Origin: Enterococcus rivorum
GTDB lineage: Bacteria > Bacillota > Bacilli > Lactobacillales > Enterococcaceae
Direction: 5' to 3'
NCBI RefSeq assembly: GCF_001742285.1
Contig: NZ_MIEK01000021.1
Location: 1-48,470 of the forward strand
Length of the DNA: 48,470 nt
The translations under genes were made by a program, and so were the position numbers. Under the pieces are notes generated by a model. The model was not told the DNA's origin, did no database searches, and worked only from the letters and a program-made list of their open reading frames with translations. Shown here piece after piece: positions 26,964 to 34,962 of this stretch (its first letter is position 1; every line of letters begins with the position of its first letter).

Positions 26964-27677
26964 TTATCCAGCCAGATTGTTTTTTAAGACTGTTAGTAAT
27001 AAATCTGATGTAGGGTTAGTTCCACTCCAGTCATAAACAGGCATGTCTTTACCATTATTATCACGATAAATCGTCTTTAAAATATTTACCTGTGCTGGAT
27101 CTGTTAAAATTTTAACTTTATCTCCTGTAAAATAATACATTGCTTTTCCTTTTGAGTAAATACATTGCATAGTTGTCTCTCCTTTATTTTGTGTTGGTGT
27201 TTCTCCACCTGATGTTCCCGATGTTAAAATAGGTAGTGGATCTAGCCACGTTCCGTTATCAGTAAATGCATACTGCTGTGCTTGACGCCAATCCATACGA
27301 GTCATTCCTAAATGCAAATGCTCTGTATTTCTAATTCCAATTACTTGTCCTAATGTAACAGTATCGCCAGTCTTCACTCTTGCATTAGCAGTACTTGAAG
27401 CAAATTCTTGATACACAATATTGATTCCAGCACTTTGAATAACGATTACTAGTGCACCTAATCCAGCAATTCCCGGATTCCCTGCAAAAGTTACAGTTCC
27501 ACTGTGAACAGCCCTAAGATCGTTACCTGGATGGTCTATAGAACCAAAGTCTAACCCATTATGGAAACCATTTGGACGAAATTCGCCACCTGGATGTTTA
27601 CCAAACAATTGGCCGCCAGAAAAAGAATTACGTGCCAGACTTGTTCCAGAAAAAGGGCTTCCCCATTCATTTGCCAT
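26964..27677 (-). CDS. Endolysin-like wall hydrolase: M23 peptidase domain plus the same C-terminal module
   Basis: 237 residues, no signal peptide. Residues ~25-150 form a zinc metallopeptidase of the M23 (lysostaphin-like) family: HNGLD (His39, Asp43) and HLHLG (His120, His122) supply the zinc ligands and catalytic His. A short Gly/Thr linker leads to a 68-residue C-terminal module shared with the neighbouring hydrolase. The module again starts at an internal Met (27170) with aaaggag upstream. M23 enzymes cut peptide bridges, while the neighbour probably cuts glycan, so the pair would attack both parts of the wall. Gap between the genes is 139 bases, same strand. How the proteins are exported is unknown. 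Confidence 0.8.
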   Translation of the reverse strand: MANEWGSPFSGTSLARNSFSGGQLFGKHPGGEFRPNGFHNGLDFGSIDHPGNDLRAVHSGTVTFAGNPGIAGLGALVIVIQSAGINIVYQEFASSTANARVKTGDTVTLGQVIGIRNTEHLHLGMTRMDWRQAQQYAFTDNGTWLDPLPILTSGTSGGETPTQNKGETTMQCIYSKGKAMYYFTGDKVKILTDPAQVNILKTIYRDNNGKDMPVYDWSGTNPTSDLLLTVLKNNLAG

Positions 27678-28100
27678 TTACTACACTCCTTTATTTTTAT
27701 TTGATTAGGCCTAACCACAACAATATAATACCACCTAGCATAACTTTGAAACTTTCATATTCCTTCTATTTCACTGTCAAAATTCTATAACTATTTAAAA
27801 TTGTTCTAGTTACTGATAATAAATTCATCAAAATGATATTTAATCCTACAAGACCTTTGAATTCGTTTTCAATTATGCTATCATGTAATTTAACATTTAA
27901 AGAGCAATTTCTTCTTTTTATTGTGGTGATGTCTTCATTCATGTGAAAAAATTCTCAATTACGGTTTTCCCTTTTTACTATCAGTAATCGTTGGTTAAAT
28001 TTTGTATTTTTTGTCTGTTGGTAAATTATTTTTTACATGCCCGTATGATGTCCAACAAGCGTTCAAAAAGAGAAGTTGTCTCTCAATTAGGAGGATAAAC
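27678..28100. promoter_or_regulatory. Divergent region before the OFA transporter
   Basis: About 420 bases without a gene. A promoter facing right is visible: ttgaat (27857-27862), a 16-base spacer, and tatcat (27879-27884) in a tgctatcat context, an extended -10. This would give the transporter mRNA a leader of about 210 bases. I found no clear hairpin or riboswitch in it. Confidence 0.45.
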
Positions 28101-29363
28101 ATGGCCAAAGAAACAAAAGTCAAAAACAGATGGCTGATTGCTTTAGCAGGAATCGCTGTCCATCTTTCTATTGGGTCTGCTTATGCATGGAGTATTTATA
28201 CCAAACCCATTGCTCAGCAAACTGGTTGGGAGGAAGCGCCTATCTCATTTGCTTTCAGTATTGCGATTTTCTGTTTAGGAATTTCAGCAGCATTTATGGG
28301 GAAATTTGTAGAAAAATTTGGGCCACGAAAAACCGGAACAGTTGCTTCTATTCTCTTTGGTTCAGGTATTGCTCTAACAGGATTAGCAGTCAGTATGGAG
28401 TCGCTCCCTCTTCTCTATATCTCTTATGGAATTATCGGAGGAATTGGACTAGGTTCTGGTTATGTGACACCAGTTTCTACAATGATTCGCTGGTTCCCAG
28501 ATCATCGAGGGCTGGCTACAGGGATGGCTATTATGGGCTTTGGTTTCGCCTCATTAATTACAGGACCGATTGCTCAAAAATTAATGGGCAGCGTGGGGAT
28601 TTCTAAAACCTTTTTCATTTTAGGTGCAGCGTATTTTCTTGTGATGTTCGTTGCTTCCCAGTATTTAGAAAAACCACCTGTTGGATGGGTTCCTAAAGGC
28701 TATGAGCAAACGGAATCTGATAATGAAAAAGCAAAACCAAAAATTAAAGAAGACTTTTCACAATTGACAGCTAATGAAGCGATTAAAACTCGTCGTTTCT
28801 GGATATTATGGCTGATGTTGTTTATCAATATTACTTGCGGAATTGCCTTAGTCTCTGCTGCTTCACCAATGGCTCAAGAAGTAACAGGTATGACTGCTGC
28901 TGTAGCGGCGACAATGGTTGGCATTATGGGGTTATTTAACGGGGGTGGACGCCTTTTCTGGGCAACACTATCTGACTATATTGGACGTCCTAATGTTTTC
29001 ACTACGATTTTTGTTATTGATATTCTTGCACTCACAGCACTTTATTTTCTGAAATCACCAATTATCTTTGTAGTGCTAATCTGTATCATTATGACTTGTT
29101 ACGGCGCTGGTTTTTCAGTCATCCCAGCTTACATTGGCGATGTCTTTGGTACAAAAGAACTGGGTGCTATTCATGGATATATTTTGACTGCATGGGCAGT
29201 AGCTGGTATGGTTGGTCCTTTATTACTCTCATTTATTCACGAAACCACAAAAACGTATAGTTCAACCTTAATTATTTTTGTTATCCTATGTTTTGTGGCC
29301 TTATTCCTATCATTACTTATTCGAGTAGACTTAAAGAAATTGAAAGAAAAAAGTAGTCAATAA
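28101..29363 (+). CDS. OFA-family major facilitator transporter
   Basis: 420 residues with about twelve membrane segments. It resembles the oxalate/formate antiporter (OFA) group, whose members move small monocarboxylates. Visible hallmarks: NRWLIALAGIAVHLSIGSAYAWSIYTKPIAQQTGWEEAPISFAF at the N-terminus, GIGLGSGYVTPVSTMIRWFPDHRGLATGMAIMGFGFASLI, and GLFNGGGRLFWATLSDYIGR in the second half. The frame extends upstream to 28002, but the ATG at 28101 has aggagg eight bases before it. It has a single-gene transcription unit with a terminator at 29366-29407. Substrate unknown; lactate, formate or similar are possible. Confidence 0.8.
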   Translation: MAKETKVKNRWLIALAGIAVHLSIGSAYAWSIYTKPIAQQTGWEEAPISFAFSIAIFCLGISAAFMGKFVEKFGPRKTGTVASILFGSGIALTGLAVSMESLPLLYISYGIIGGIGLGSGYVTPVSTMIRWFPDHRGLATGMAIMGFGFASLITGPIAQKLMGSVGISKTFFILGAAYFLVMFVASQYLEKPPVGWVPKGYEQTESDNEKAKPKIKEDFSQLTANEAIKTRRFWILWLMLFINITCGIALVSAASPMAQEVTGMTAAVAATMVGIMGLFNGGGRLFWATLSDYIGRPNVFTTIFVIDILALTALYFLKSPIIFVVLICIIMTCYGAGFSVIPAYIGDVFGTKELGAIHGYILTAWAVAGMVGPLLLSFIHETTKTYSSTLIIFVILCFVALFLSLLIRVDLKKLKEKSSQ

Positions 29364-29365
29364 AT

Positions 29366-29407
29366 AAAAAAGTGTTCAAACAACTAAAAAATTGTCTGAA
29401 CACTTTT
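29366..29407 (+). terminator. Bidirectional terminator between the OFA and Zn-ribbon genes
   Basis: Arms aaaaagtgttca (from 29366) and tgaacactttt (to 29407) with A-rich and T-rich flanks. It serves the convergent genes on both sides. Confidence 0.85.
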
Positions 29408-29413
29408 ATTTTG

Positions 29414-29626
29414 TTAATTACCAATCAAGAAATCGAGTACGTTCCAACCATCGGACGTTTGGCCACGATATAGCTCTGTAAACCCACATTGCGTACAGCT
29501 AACCGTGATAAATTTTTTATTTTGAACATCAAAAATCTTTGCAAAGTTCCCACCCGTTGCTTGAAATTGATCGGATACATAATGCATATTCCCACATTTA
29601 TCACATACATATTGCTTTCTTTCCAT
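29414..29626 (-). CDS. Small zinc-ribbon protein (DUF2082-like)
   Basis: 70 residues. Two cysteine pairs (YVCDKCGN and VSCTQCGF) form a zinc ribbon. The final WNVLDFLIGN and the GxxxAKxFDVQNKKF core match the small nucleic-acid-binding zinc-ribbon family of Firmicutes (DUF2082). Function unknown. It is convergent with the OFA gene and divergent from birA. A second frame over the same bases (29425-29610) is a shadow: it lacks the paired cysteines. Confidence 0.8.
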   Translation of the reverse strand: MERKQYVCDKCGNMHYVSDQFQATGGNFAKIFDVQNKKFITVSCTQCGFTELYRGQTSDGWNVLDFLIGN

Positions 29627-29850
29627 TTTTTATTCTCTCCTATCTGTGTCGTAAGCCAAAAATTAACCAGTAACGTTTCCCTAACAGTTGGCTACGACTT
29701 ATCAATAAACTAATTATAACCATATTCTAAATAAAATACATACGCCTTTGGATGGATTTTACTCTGCAACCTTTTTCTTAAAGAGATTGACGACAACAAG
29801 GTTTTTCACTATAGTAAAGGAAAAGGATTCGAAACAACTGGAGGGGCAAT

Positions 29851-30849
29851 ATGTCTACAAAAAGTGCAGTTTTAACATTACTAATGCAACACCCTGCTGA
29901 TTTTTTATCGGGAGAAGAAATGGCACAACAACTTTCAGTCTCTCGGACAGCGATTTGGAAAGCGATTAATGAGCTAAAAAAAGAAGGGCATTCCATTTCT
30001 AGCAGTCCAAATAAAGGTTATCATTACAAAAAAAATGATGTTTTATCTGTGGAAGGAATTCAATTGGCTTTGAATCAACAGACACCTAAGCTTCATATCA
30101 GTCTTTTAAATAGTTCTGATTCTACAATAAAAAATGCCAAGTTAGCAGCTATAAATGGCGAGCCTGAAAACACATTGATTGTTGCCGATATGCAGGAAGC
30201 ACCAAAAGGGCGCTTTGGACGAGCTTTTTTTTCAAAGGCTGGCTGCGGAATTTATATGAGTATGCTTTTACGACCGAATCAAAATTTTGAAGAAATGGCA
30301 CAATATACCGTAATTATGGCTGTGGCTGTCTCAAAAGCAATGGATCGTCTGACAAATGTAACGACTGAAATCAAATGGGTCAACGACATTTATTTAAATG
30401 GAAAAAAGGTTTGTGGTATTCTGTCCGAAGCCATGAGTGATGTAGAATCTGGTCAAATTTCCAACGTTATCATTGGCATGGGGATTAACTTTTCCATTAA
30501 ACAAGAAGAATTTCCTGAAGAAATTCACCAAACAGCTACTTCTCTATTTTCCAACCAAGAACCGACGATTTCCCGTAATGAACTTATCGCTGAAATTTGG
30601 AATCAATTTTATGCTATTTTATCCGAATTACCAAAAGAACAATTTTTAGAAGACTATCGTTCAAAATCCTTTGTTCTAGGAAAAGAAGTAACTTTTTCAC
30701 AAGCGGGGAAAAATTATCAAGGAATCGCAAAAACAATCAATCAGCAAGGAGAACTCATTGTTACTCTAGCTGATGGTACCGAAAAAATTTTATCCTCTGG
30801 TGAAATCAGTTTAAGCACGATTGCTGGAAAAAAAAATCCAAGGCTGTAA
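29851..30849 (+). CDS. birA: Bifunctional biotin-protein ligase / biotin repressor
   Basis: 332 residues. It attaches biotin to carrier proteins such as the acetyl-CoA carboxylase BCCP subunit, and in Firmicutes often represses biotin uptake genes. The N-terminal winged helix (SGEEMAQQLSVSRTAIWKAINELKKEGHSISSSPNKGYHY) is followed by the ligase domain with the biotinyl-AMP loop (EAPKGRFGRAFFSKAGCGIYMSMLLRP), KWVNDIYLNGKKVCGILSEA and the SH3-like C-terminal domain. The loop reads GRFGRAF rather than GRGRxGRxW, a modest variation. A ggagg site precedes the ATG. Its stop codon lies inside a terminator shared with dmkA. Confidence 0.92.
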   Translation: MSTKSAVLTLLMQHPADFLSGEEMAQQLSVSRTAIWKAINELKKEGHSISSSPNKGYHYKKNDVLSVEGIQLALNQQTPKLHISLLNSSDSTIKNAKLAAINGEPENTLIVADMQEAPKGRFGRAFFSKAGCGIYMSMLLRPNQNFEEMAQYTVIMAVAVSKAMDRLTNVTTEIKWVNDIYLNGKKVCGILSEAMSDVESGQISNVIIGMGINFSIKQEEFPEEIHQTATSLFSNQEPTISRNELIAEIWNQFYAILSELPKEQFLEDYRSKSFVLGKEVTFSQAGKNYQGIAKTINQQGELIVTLADGTEKILSSGEISLSTIAGKKNPRL

Positions 30850-30864
30850 AATCAGCCTTGGATT
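30835..30864. terminator. Bidirectional terminator overlapping the ends of birA and dmkA
   Basis: A 12-base stem, aatccaaggctg (30835-30846) and cagccttggatt (30853-30864), with A run before and T run after. The two stop codons are three bases apart and inside the hairpin, so the last codons of both genes also encode the terminator. Confidence 0.9.
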
Positions 30865-31811
30865 TTTTCTATAATTATCGTCAAAAGCAACCCTAATGCA
30901 TAGCTGCCGTTAAACGCTAGTAAATTTTTAATTGAATGTCTAAAGCTTTTCGGTTGAGGTAATTCCTCTTTAAAGGTCTTTAAGTTTTTCAAAACTACTG
31001 GTAGAGATAGAAAGACAAGTAGAATCGGCCAACGATACACCCCAAAAGGCCAACCAACCAAAATTACTGCATAGGAAGCCAGCATTAATAATTGGAACAA
31101 AACCACGCCATGAGGACGACCAATATAATACACCAATGTATATCTATGGTTCTCAATATCTGTATCTAAATCCCTTAAATTATTGGCTAACATAATATTC
31201 GCGATAGTAAAAACAATCGGTAACGATGCCCAAACAATCGCCATAACAGCCCATAAATTTCCTGTTAAAGCAAATGTTCCTTTAGCAAAATCTAACGCTA
31301 AATAAAACGGTCTGTTAGTCAACACATTTAAATAAATGGTCATAGCAAAAATACCTAACCCCATAGTAAATCCGCTAAAGACTTCCCCTAAAGGCATCCT
31401 TGATAACGGAATTGGTCCAAAAGTGTAAAAAATACCAATAAAACAGCAAATTCCACCCATTACTAAAAATAGCCAACCTGTTTTTAAGGACAAGAAGATG
31501 CCTACAACAGCAGAAAAAGCAATCATTGCAAAAATCATTTTACGAACTAATGCAGGGGAAACACCTGATTGACCAATAATATTTTCTTCAAACTTATAGG
31601 TTTCTGATTTTGCTTTTTGGAAATCCATGTAATTATTAATAGCTGTAGTAGCCATATCAAAAACCAACATTCCAATAAAAAACAACACAGTATAACCTAA
31701 ATGAAACTGATGAAAATAAGCAACTGAAAACAATATCCCTAAAATAAATGGAAATAGACTTGCCAATTTCGTTTGAATTTCTACCACTTTCAAAAACACA
31801 TTTAACGACAT
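30852..31811 (-). CDS. dmkA: DmkA: UbiA-family prenyltransferase of the EET locus
   Basis: 319 residues with eight or nine membrane segments. It joins a polyprenyl chain to 1,4-dihydroxy-2-naphthoate to make the demethylmenaquinone used for extracellular electron transfer. The two Asp-rich motifs of UbiA/MenA enzymes are present: NNYMDFQKAKSE and NLRDLDTDIENHRYT. It lies 12 bases downstream of fmnB on the same strand, as in the Listeria/Enterococcus flavin-based EET locus, which separates it from a general menA. Its 3' end is inside the terminator shared with birA. Confidence 0.88.
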   Translation of the reverse strand: MSLNVFLKVVEIQTKLASLFPFILGILFSVAYFHQFHLGYTVLFFIGMLVFDMATTAINNYMDFQKAKSETYKFEENIIGQSGVSPALVRKMIFAMIAFSAVVGIFLSLKTGWLFLVMGGICCFIGIFYTFGPIPLSRMPLGEVFSGFTMGLGIFAMTIYLNVLTNRPFYLALDFAKGTFALTGNLWAVMAIVWASLPIVFTIANIMLANNLRDLDTDIENHRYTLVYYIGRPHGVVLFQLLMLASYAVILVGWPFGVYRWPILLVFLSLPVVLKNLKTFKEELPQPKSFRHSIKNLLAFNGSYALGLLLTIIIEKIQG

Positions 31812-31823
31812 TATTTTTACCCC

Positions 31824-32903
31824 TTATTTCAATTCTTGTCGATCTCCCATTGTATATCCAGAATCTTTCCCTAACTCAAACGTCTTTTCAATATCCTTAC
31901 TAACATAAACTTTATCTTCTTTAGTGACAAAAATAGTATCTACATTTTTTAAACTTTCAGCGTATTCTAATCCTTTTTTTACCCCCATTGCAAAAACCGC
32001 TGTTGACAATCCATCGCCATCAATCGATTTCTCTGTAATAATAGTGACTCCTGCAATGTCGTTGTCAAAAGGATAACCTGTCTTCGGATCAAACAAATGA
32101 TGATACGTTTTTCCGTCCGCTTTTAAGTAGCGTTCATAAATTCCTGAAGTCACTAATGTCTTGTTGCTTTCTTTAATGGTTCCTATTACTGTATTACGAG
32201 CCTTATTAGGGTCTTGAATCCCCACATTCCAGTCTTCTTTTTCGCCTCTTGGACTATGACCTAAAACGAACACATTGCCACCTAAATCAACAATTGCCGT
32301 TGTTACGCCATTATCTTGCAACACTTTTACCACTTCATCCGTGATAAATCCTTTAGCGATCGCACCTAAATCTAGCTGCATCCCTTTTTCTTCAAGATAA
32401 ACGGTTTTATCTTTATCATTCAATTTCACTTTTTTGTAATCAACTAATTTTAACGCTTGATCGATCTCTTCTTGTGACGGCTTACGGGCATCATCAAAAC
32501 CGATATGCCACAATTGCGTGATTGGTCCAATCGCCATATCAAAGCCACCTTGAGAGTCTTCACTATACTCATACGCACGTTTCAATAGAGGATAGATATC
32601 GTCGGATACTTTGACTGGTTTAATTCCAGCTTGTTGATTGACTTCATCAATTTCAGAACCTTTTTGGTTTACAGTAATTTTATCTCCTAGTTCTTTCACT
32701 CGGTCAAAAGCTTTGTCTAAAACCGCTTCTTTTCCATCATCATAAATTCGAACTTGTACATAGGTTCCTAATAAAAACTGTTCATCAGAGTATGGTGTAT
32801 CATTGATTTTAGGTGCATCTGCTTTTTCCGTTTTTCCACAAGCAGCTATAAACAGGACTAGCGTTACCAATAAGGCTGCTGTCAGTGATTTTCTTTTATT
32901 CAT
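31824..32903 (-). CDS. fmnB: FmnB: ApbE-type FMN transferase lipoprotein
   Basis: 359 residues. A lipoprotein signal (MNKRKSLTAALLVTLVLFIAAC) gives lipidated Cys22. It transfers FMN from FAD onto threonines of exported flavoproteins, here PplA. ApbE hallmarks: LGTYVQVRIYD, GGFDMAIGPITQLW, LDLGAIAKGFITDEV, VDLGGNVFVLG, HHLFDPKTGYPFDND and the metal site near SIDGDGLSTAVFAMG. The gene starts the fmnB-dmkA pair with ggaggg upstream. The signal peptide contains LVTLV, also found in pheromone cCF10, but cCF10 is known to come from a different protein. Confidence 0.93.
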   Translation of the reverse strand: MNKRKSLTAALLVTLVLFIAACGKTEKADAPKINDTPYSDEQFLLGTYVQVRIYDDGKEAVLDKAFDRVKELGDKITVNQKGSEIDEVNQQAGIKPVKVSDDIYPLLKRAYEYSEDSQGGFDMAIGPITQLWHIGFDDARKPSQEEIDQALKLVDYKKVKLNDKDKTVYLEEKGMQLDLGAIAKGFITDEVVKVLQDNGVTTAIVDLGGNVFVLGHSPRGEKEDWNVGIQDPNKARNTVIGTIKESNKTLVTSGIYERYLKADGKTYHHLFDPKTGYPFDNDIAGVTIITEKSIDGDGLSTAVFAMGVKKGLEYAESLKNVDTIFVTKEDKVYVSKDIEKTFELGKDSGYTMGDRQELK

Positions 32904-33055
32904 CGTATCCCTCCACTAAAAATTATCTTCCTAATAGTAGCGCGTTTTTGCTAGATTGAAAAGAAATTTCTACCTATTTTATTACAAAAAATGAAGTCTT
33001 ACTATTTTAAGACTAGCCTAAACTACAGCAATATATAGACAATTAAGTAATTTTG

Positions 33056-33237
33056 ACCCCAAGAGGATAGGAAAAAAACTAAAATCAATTTTGTTTCATC
33101 CTCTAAACCCGAATAAACAGTGGTAAAAAGCCTGGGTCTTCGGAAATTTCCCGAAAATCACTCAATACATAAAGCGTATTGTACGCTTTTCGGTCCGATA
33201 TCTCGCCCCAAAAGGACTTCTGTCTCAACCTCATCTA
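33056..33237 (-). repeat. Dispersed gggacagaag-type repeat, copy 1
   Basis: Read on the minus strand it begins gaggttgagacagaagtcc, holds internal palindromes (agaggat/atcctct and a hairpin around cgtacaatacg) and includes ccactgtttattcggg. Similar head and tail blocks are found at 36911-37036. The head resembles an intergenic repeat common in enterococci and streptococci. No coding potential. Confidence 0.5.
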
Positions 33238-33295
33238 TAATAAAAGATTCGTTCACTCGTATTACATAAACAAAAGGGCTGATTCCAAAGAAAAA

Positions 33296-33462
33296 GCGGA
33301 ACTACTAGCAGTTGGTGCCAGTAACTATGGTCCGAATCCAATATGAATTACTTAGGCTTACCATTTATTTAGCCCAATTTTAAAGCTTGGAAGCTCTGAA
33401 ACCTGAACTTTGGGCTCAGAGTAGCTCCACGGTTTTTCACTGGCAATAACTGCTGATAGCGG
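33296..33462. repeat. Repeat B, free-standing copy between fmnB and pplA
   Basis: About 167 bp, collinear with 12252-12423. Its ends form an imperfect inverted repeat (agcagttggtgccagt against agcagttattgccagt), so the whole unit can fold into one long hairpin. It lies in an 860-base gap between pplA and fmnB. Confidence 0.65.
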
Positions 33463-33654
33463 AGCCTAGTTGCCCTTTTTTTAAATTGAAAGACCAGAAT
33501 AGTCTAATCTTATTTATACACAACACTTTTTTATATGTGGCTTAGTACAGTAAAGTGAGCTTGTTTATGTATTCTTCTTCTGCAGTAAATTGCTTTTATA
33601 TGCACCCTACTCTATGTTTATCTCTTTATTCCTTTTAAGATTTAAACAAAAGAA

Positions 33655-33708
33655 CCTTTGACTAGCTATAAAAGACAATTGCCGCCTTCCATAGGTCCTA
33701 GTCAAAGG
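33655..33708 (-). terminator. Terminator downstream of pplA
   Basis: An 11-base inverted repeat, cctttgactag (33655-33665) and ctagtcaaagg (33698-33708), with a long loop. On the minus strand it is followed by T-rich sequence. It ends about 55 bases beyond the pplA stop and separates pplA from fmnB-dmkA. Confidence 0.55.
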
Positions 33709-33763
33709 GTAATCTCTTGTTACGTATTCTGTGTTGCTTATTTTGTTATTTCAAAAAGTGAAA

Positions 33764-34696
33764 TTAGTTTTTCAATACAATGTTATCAACAACGATTTCG
33801 TTTGTATCGCCTTTTTCAGCTGCATTGATTAATTGTTCCGCATAGATCACAAATGAATGGAAGCTATGAGTCGCTCCTGTTACTACATCCATGTTGCCAA
33901 CGCCTGGTTTTTCATCATTCATTGCTTTTACGAATTCTTCATTAAATGTCGCAATGTATTCTTTTGGTCCGATGCCAGCTTTGTCTTTCATGTTTTTGTT
34001 GTAGTCAGCATCATCTGCTTTTGATTTGCCTTCATCATTTACATTGTCATATTTAGATTCTGTAATTTTACCATCTTTTACAACGATTGAAAATTGTGTA
34101 TGGTAACCATTAGAATTATTTTTTTCTTTCAATGAGTAAGTACCGTCTTTAAGATCTGCCCCATTGTCGATTTCGATTGTTTTTGTGTCACCAGCTTGTG
34201 CAGCTTGGATCAATTGTTGTGCATAGTTTTGGAATGATTGACTTGAGTTAGTTGCCCCTGTAACTACTTCGACACCACTAGCACTTTGAGCCTTAACCAA
34301 TGAAGCATTTAACTCTTTGATGTATTCAGCAGGACCAACGCCAGATTTTTCTTTCATGCTTTTTTCGTAATCAGCATCATCTTTTTTAGATTTTCCATCA
34401 GCGTTTATGTTGTCATATTTAGACTCTGTGATTTTACCATCTTTTACTGTCATTTCAAAAACAGCACGGTAACCATTCGCTTCATTTTTTTCTTCTAATT
34501 TATAAGTACCATCTTTAAGATCTCCGCCTGCTTCTTTTTCAGCAACTGCTTCAGAAGAATCAGAAGATTTCTCTACTGCTGAGCTTTCAGCACTTTTCTT
34601 TGTATCGTCTGCTTTTTTGTCTGATCCACAAGCTGCCAAAACAAGAGTAGCAAGAGCGACAACTGTGAAACCTTTTACAAGTTTAGTCATTTTCAT
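33764..34696 (-). CDS. pplA: PplA: double FMN-binding surface lipoprotein
   Basis: 310 residues. A lipoprotein signal with lipidated Cys23 is followed by a low-complexity Ser/Lys/Glu linker (to ~58), then two FMN-binding domains (~59-165 and ~180-305) that are about 60 percent alike. Each ends with a flavinylation motif: VVTGATNSSQSF (Thr149) and VVTGATHSFHSF (Thr276). FmnB would attach FMN there, and the lipoprotein would pass electrons to soluble acceptors such as iron. It is the homologue of Listeria PplA and E. faecalis Cad, whose signal peptide yields pheromone cAD1 (LFSLVLAG). Here the same position reads LATLVLAA. It has its own promoter, divergent from ndh3. Confidence 0.95.
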   Translation of the reverse strand: MKMTKLVKGFTVVALATLVLAACGSDKKADDTKKSAESSAVEKSSDSSEAVAEKEAGGDLKDGTYKLEEKNEANGYRAVFEMTVKDGKITESKYDNINADGKSKKDDADYEKSMKEKSGVGPAEYIKELNASLVKAQSASGVEVVTGATNSSQSFQNYAQQLIQAAQAGDTKTIEIDNGADLKDGTYSLKEKNNSNGYHTQFSIVVKDGKITESKYDNVNDEGKSKADDADYNKNMKDKAGIGPKEYIATFNEEFVKAMNDEKPGVGNMDVVTGATHSFHSFVIYAEQLINAAEKGDTNEIVVDNIVLKN

Positions 34697-34755
34697 ATTT
34701 ATCCACCTTTTCCTTTTGTTAATCTACACAAACTAAAGTTTGTGATTCACTTTAC

Positions 34756-34783
34756 ATTCTATAACATAAAAGCCAATTGTCAA
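34756..34783 (-). promoter_or_regulatory. pplA promoter
   Basis: On the minus strand ttgaca (34778-34783), a 16-base spacer and tagaat (34756-34761). It is about 60 bases upstream of the pplA start. Confidence 0.7.
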
Positions 34784-34872
34784 ACAAACTTTTAAATAAA
34801 AGCAAAATTTTAGCTTTTTTTCACGTATTTCTAATCAAAAAAATTTTATTTCCTTTAATTAAGAATTGCTAT

Positions 34873-34901
34873 TAGACAAATAGGTATCAAGGCTATATAA
34901 T
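34873..34901 (+). promoter_or_regulatory. ndh3-eetAB-dmkB promoter
   Basis: tagaca (34873-34878), a 17-base spacer and tataat (34896-34901). It is divergent from the pplA promoter, with about 90 bases between the two -35 boxes where a shared regulator could bind. Confidence 0.75.
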
Positions 34902-34962
34902 AAAGGACGATTGTGTTATTATTTTCACTTTTCATTCTATTTATTTAAGGAGCGGATTATCA

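Noticed and set aside
26147-27677. Prophage remnant
   Set aside because: Two lysin-like genes alone, with housekeeping or transport genes directly on both sides and no integrase, holin, structural gene or clear attachment repeat, do not support calling a prophage.
28130-28606. 158-codon ORF inside the OFA transporter
   Set aside because: Out-of-frame overlap with a clear transporter gene, rich in Cys, Trp and Ser as expected for a shadow, and no ribosome binding site.
31824-32903. FmnB as precursor of pheromone cCF10
   Set aside because: The signal peptide contains LVTLV, but cCF10 (LVTLVFV) is known to derive from a YidC-type protein, the next residues differ, and the string is not at the usual position directly before the cysteine.
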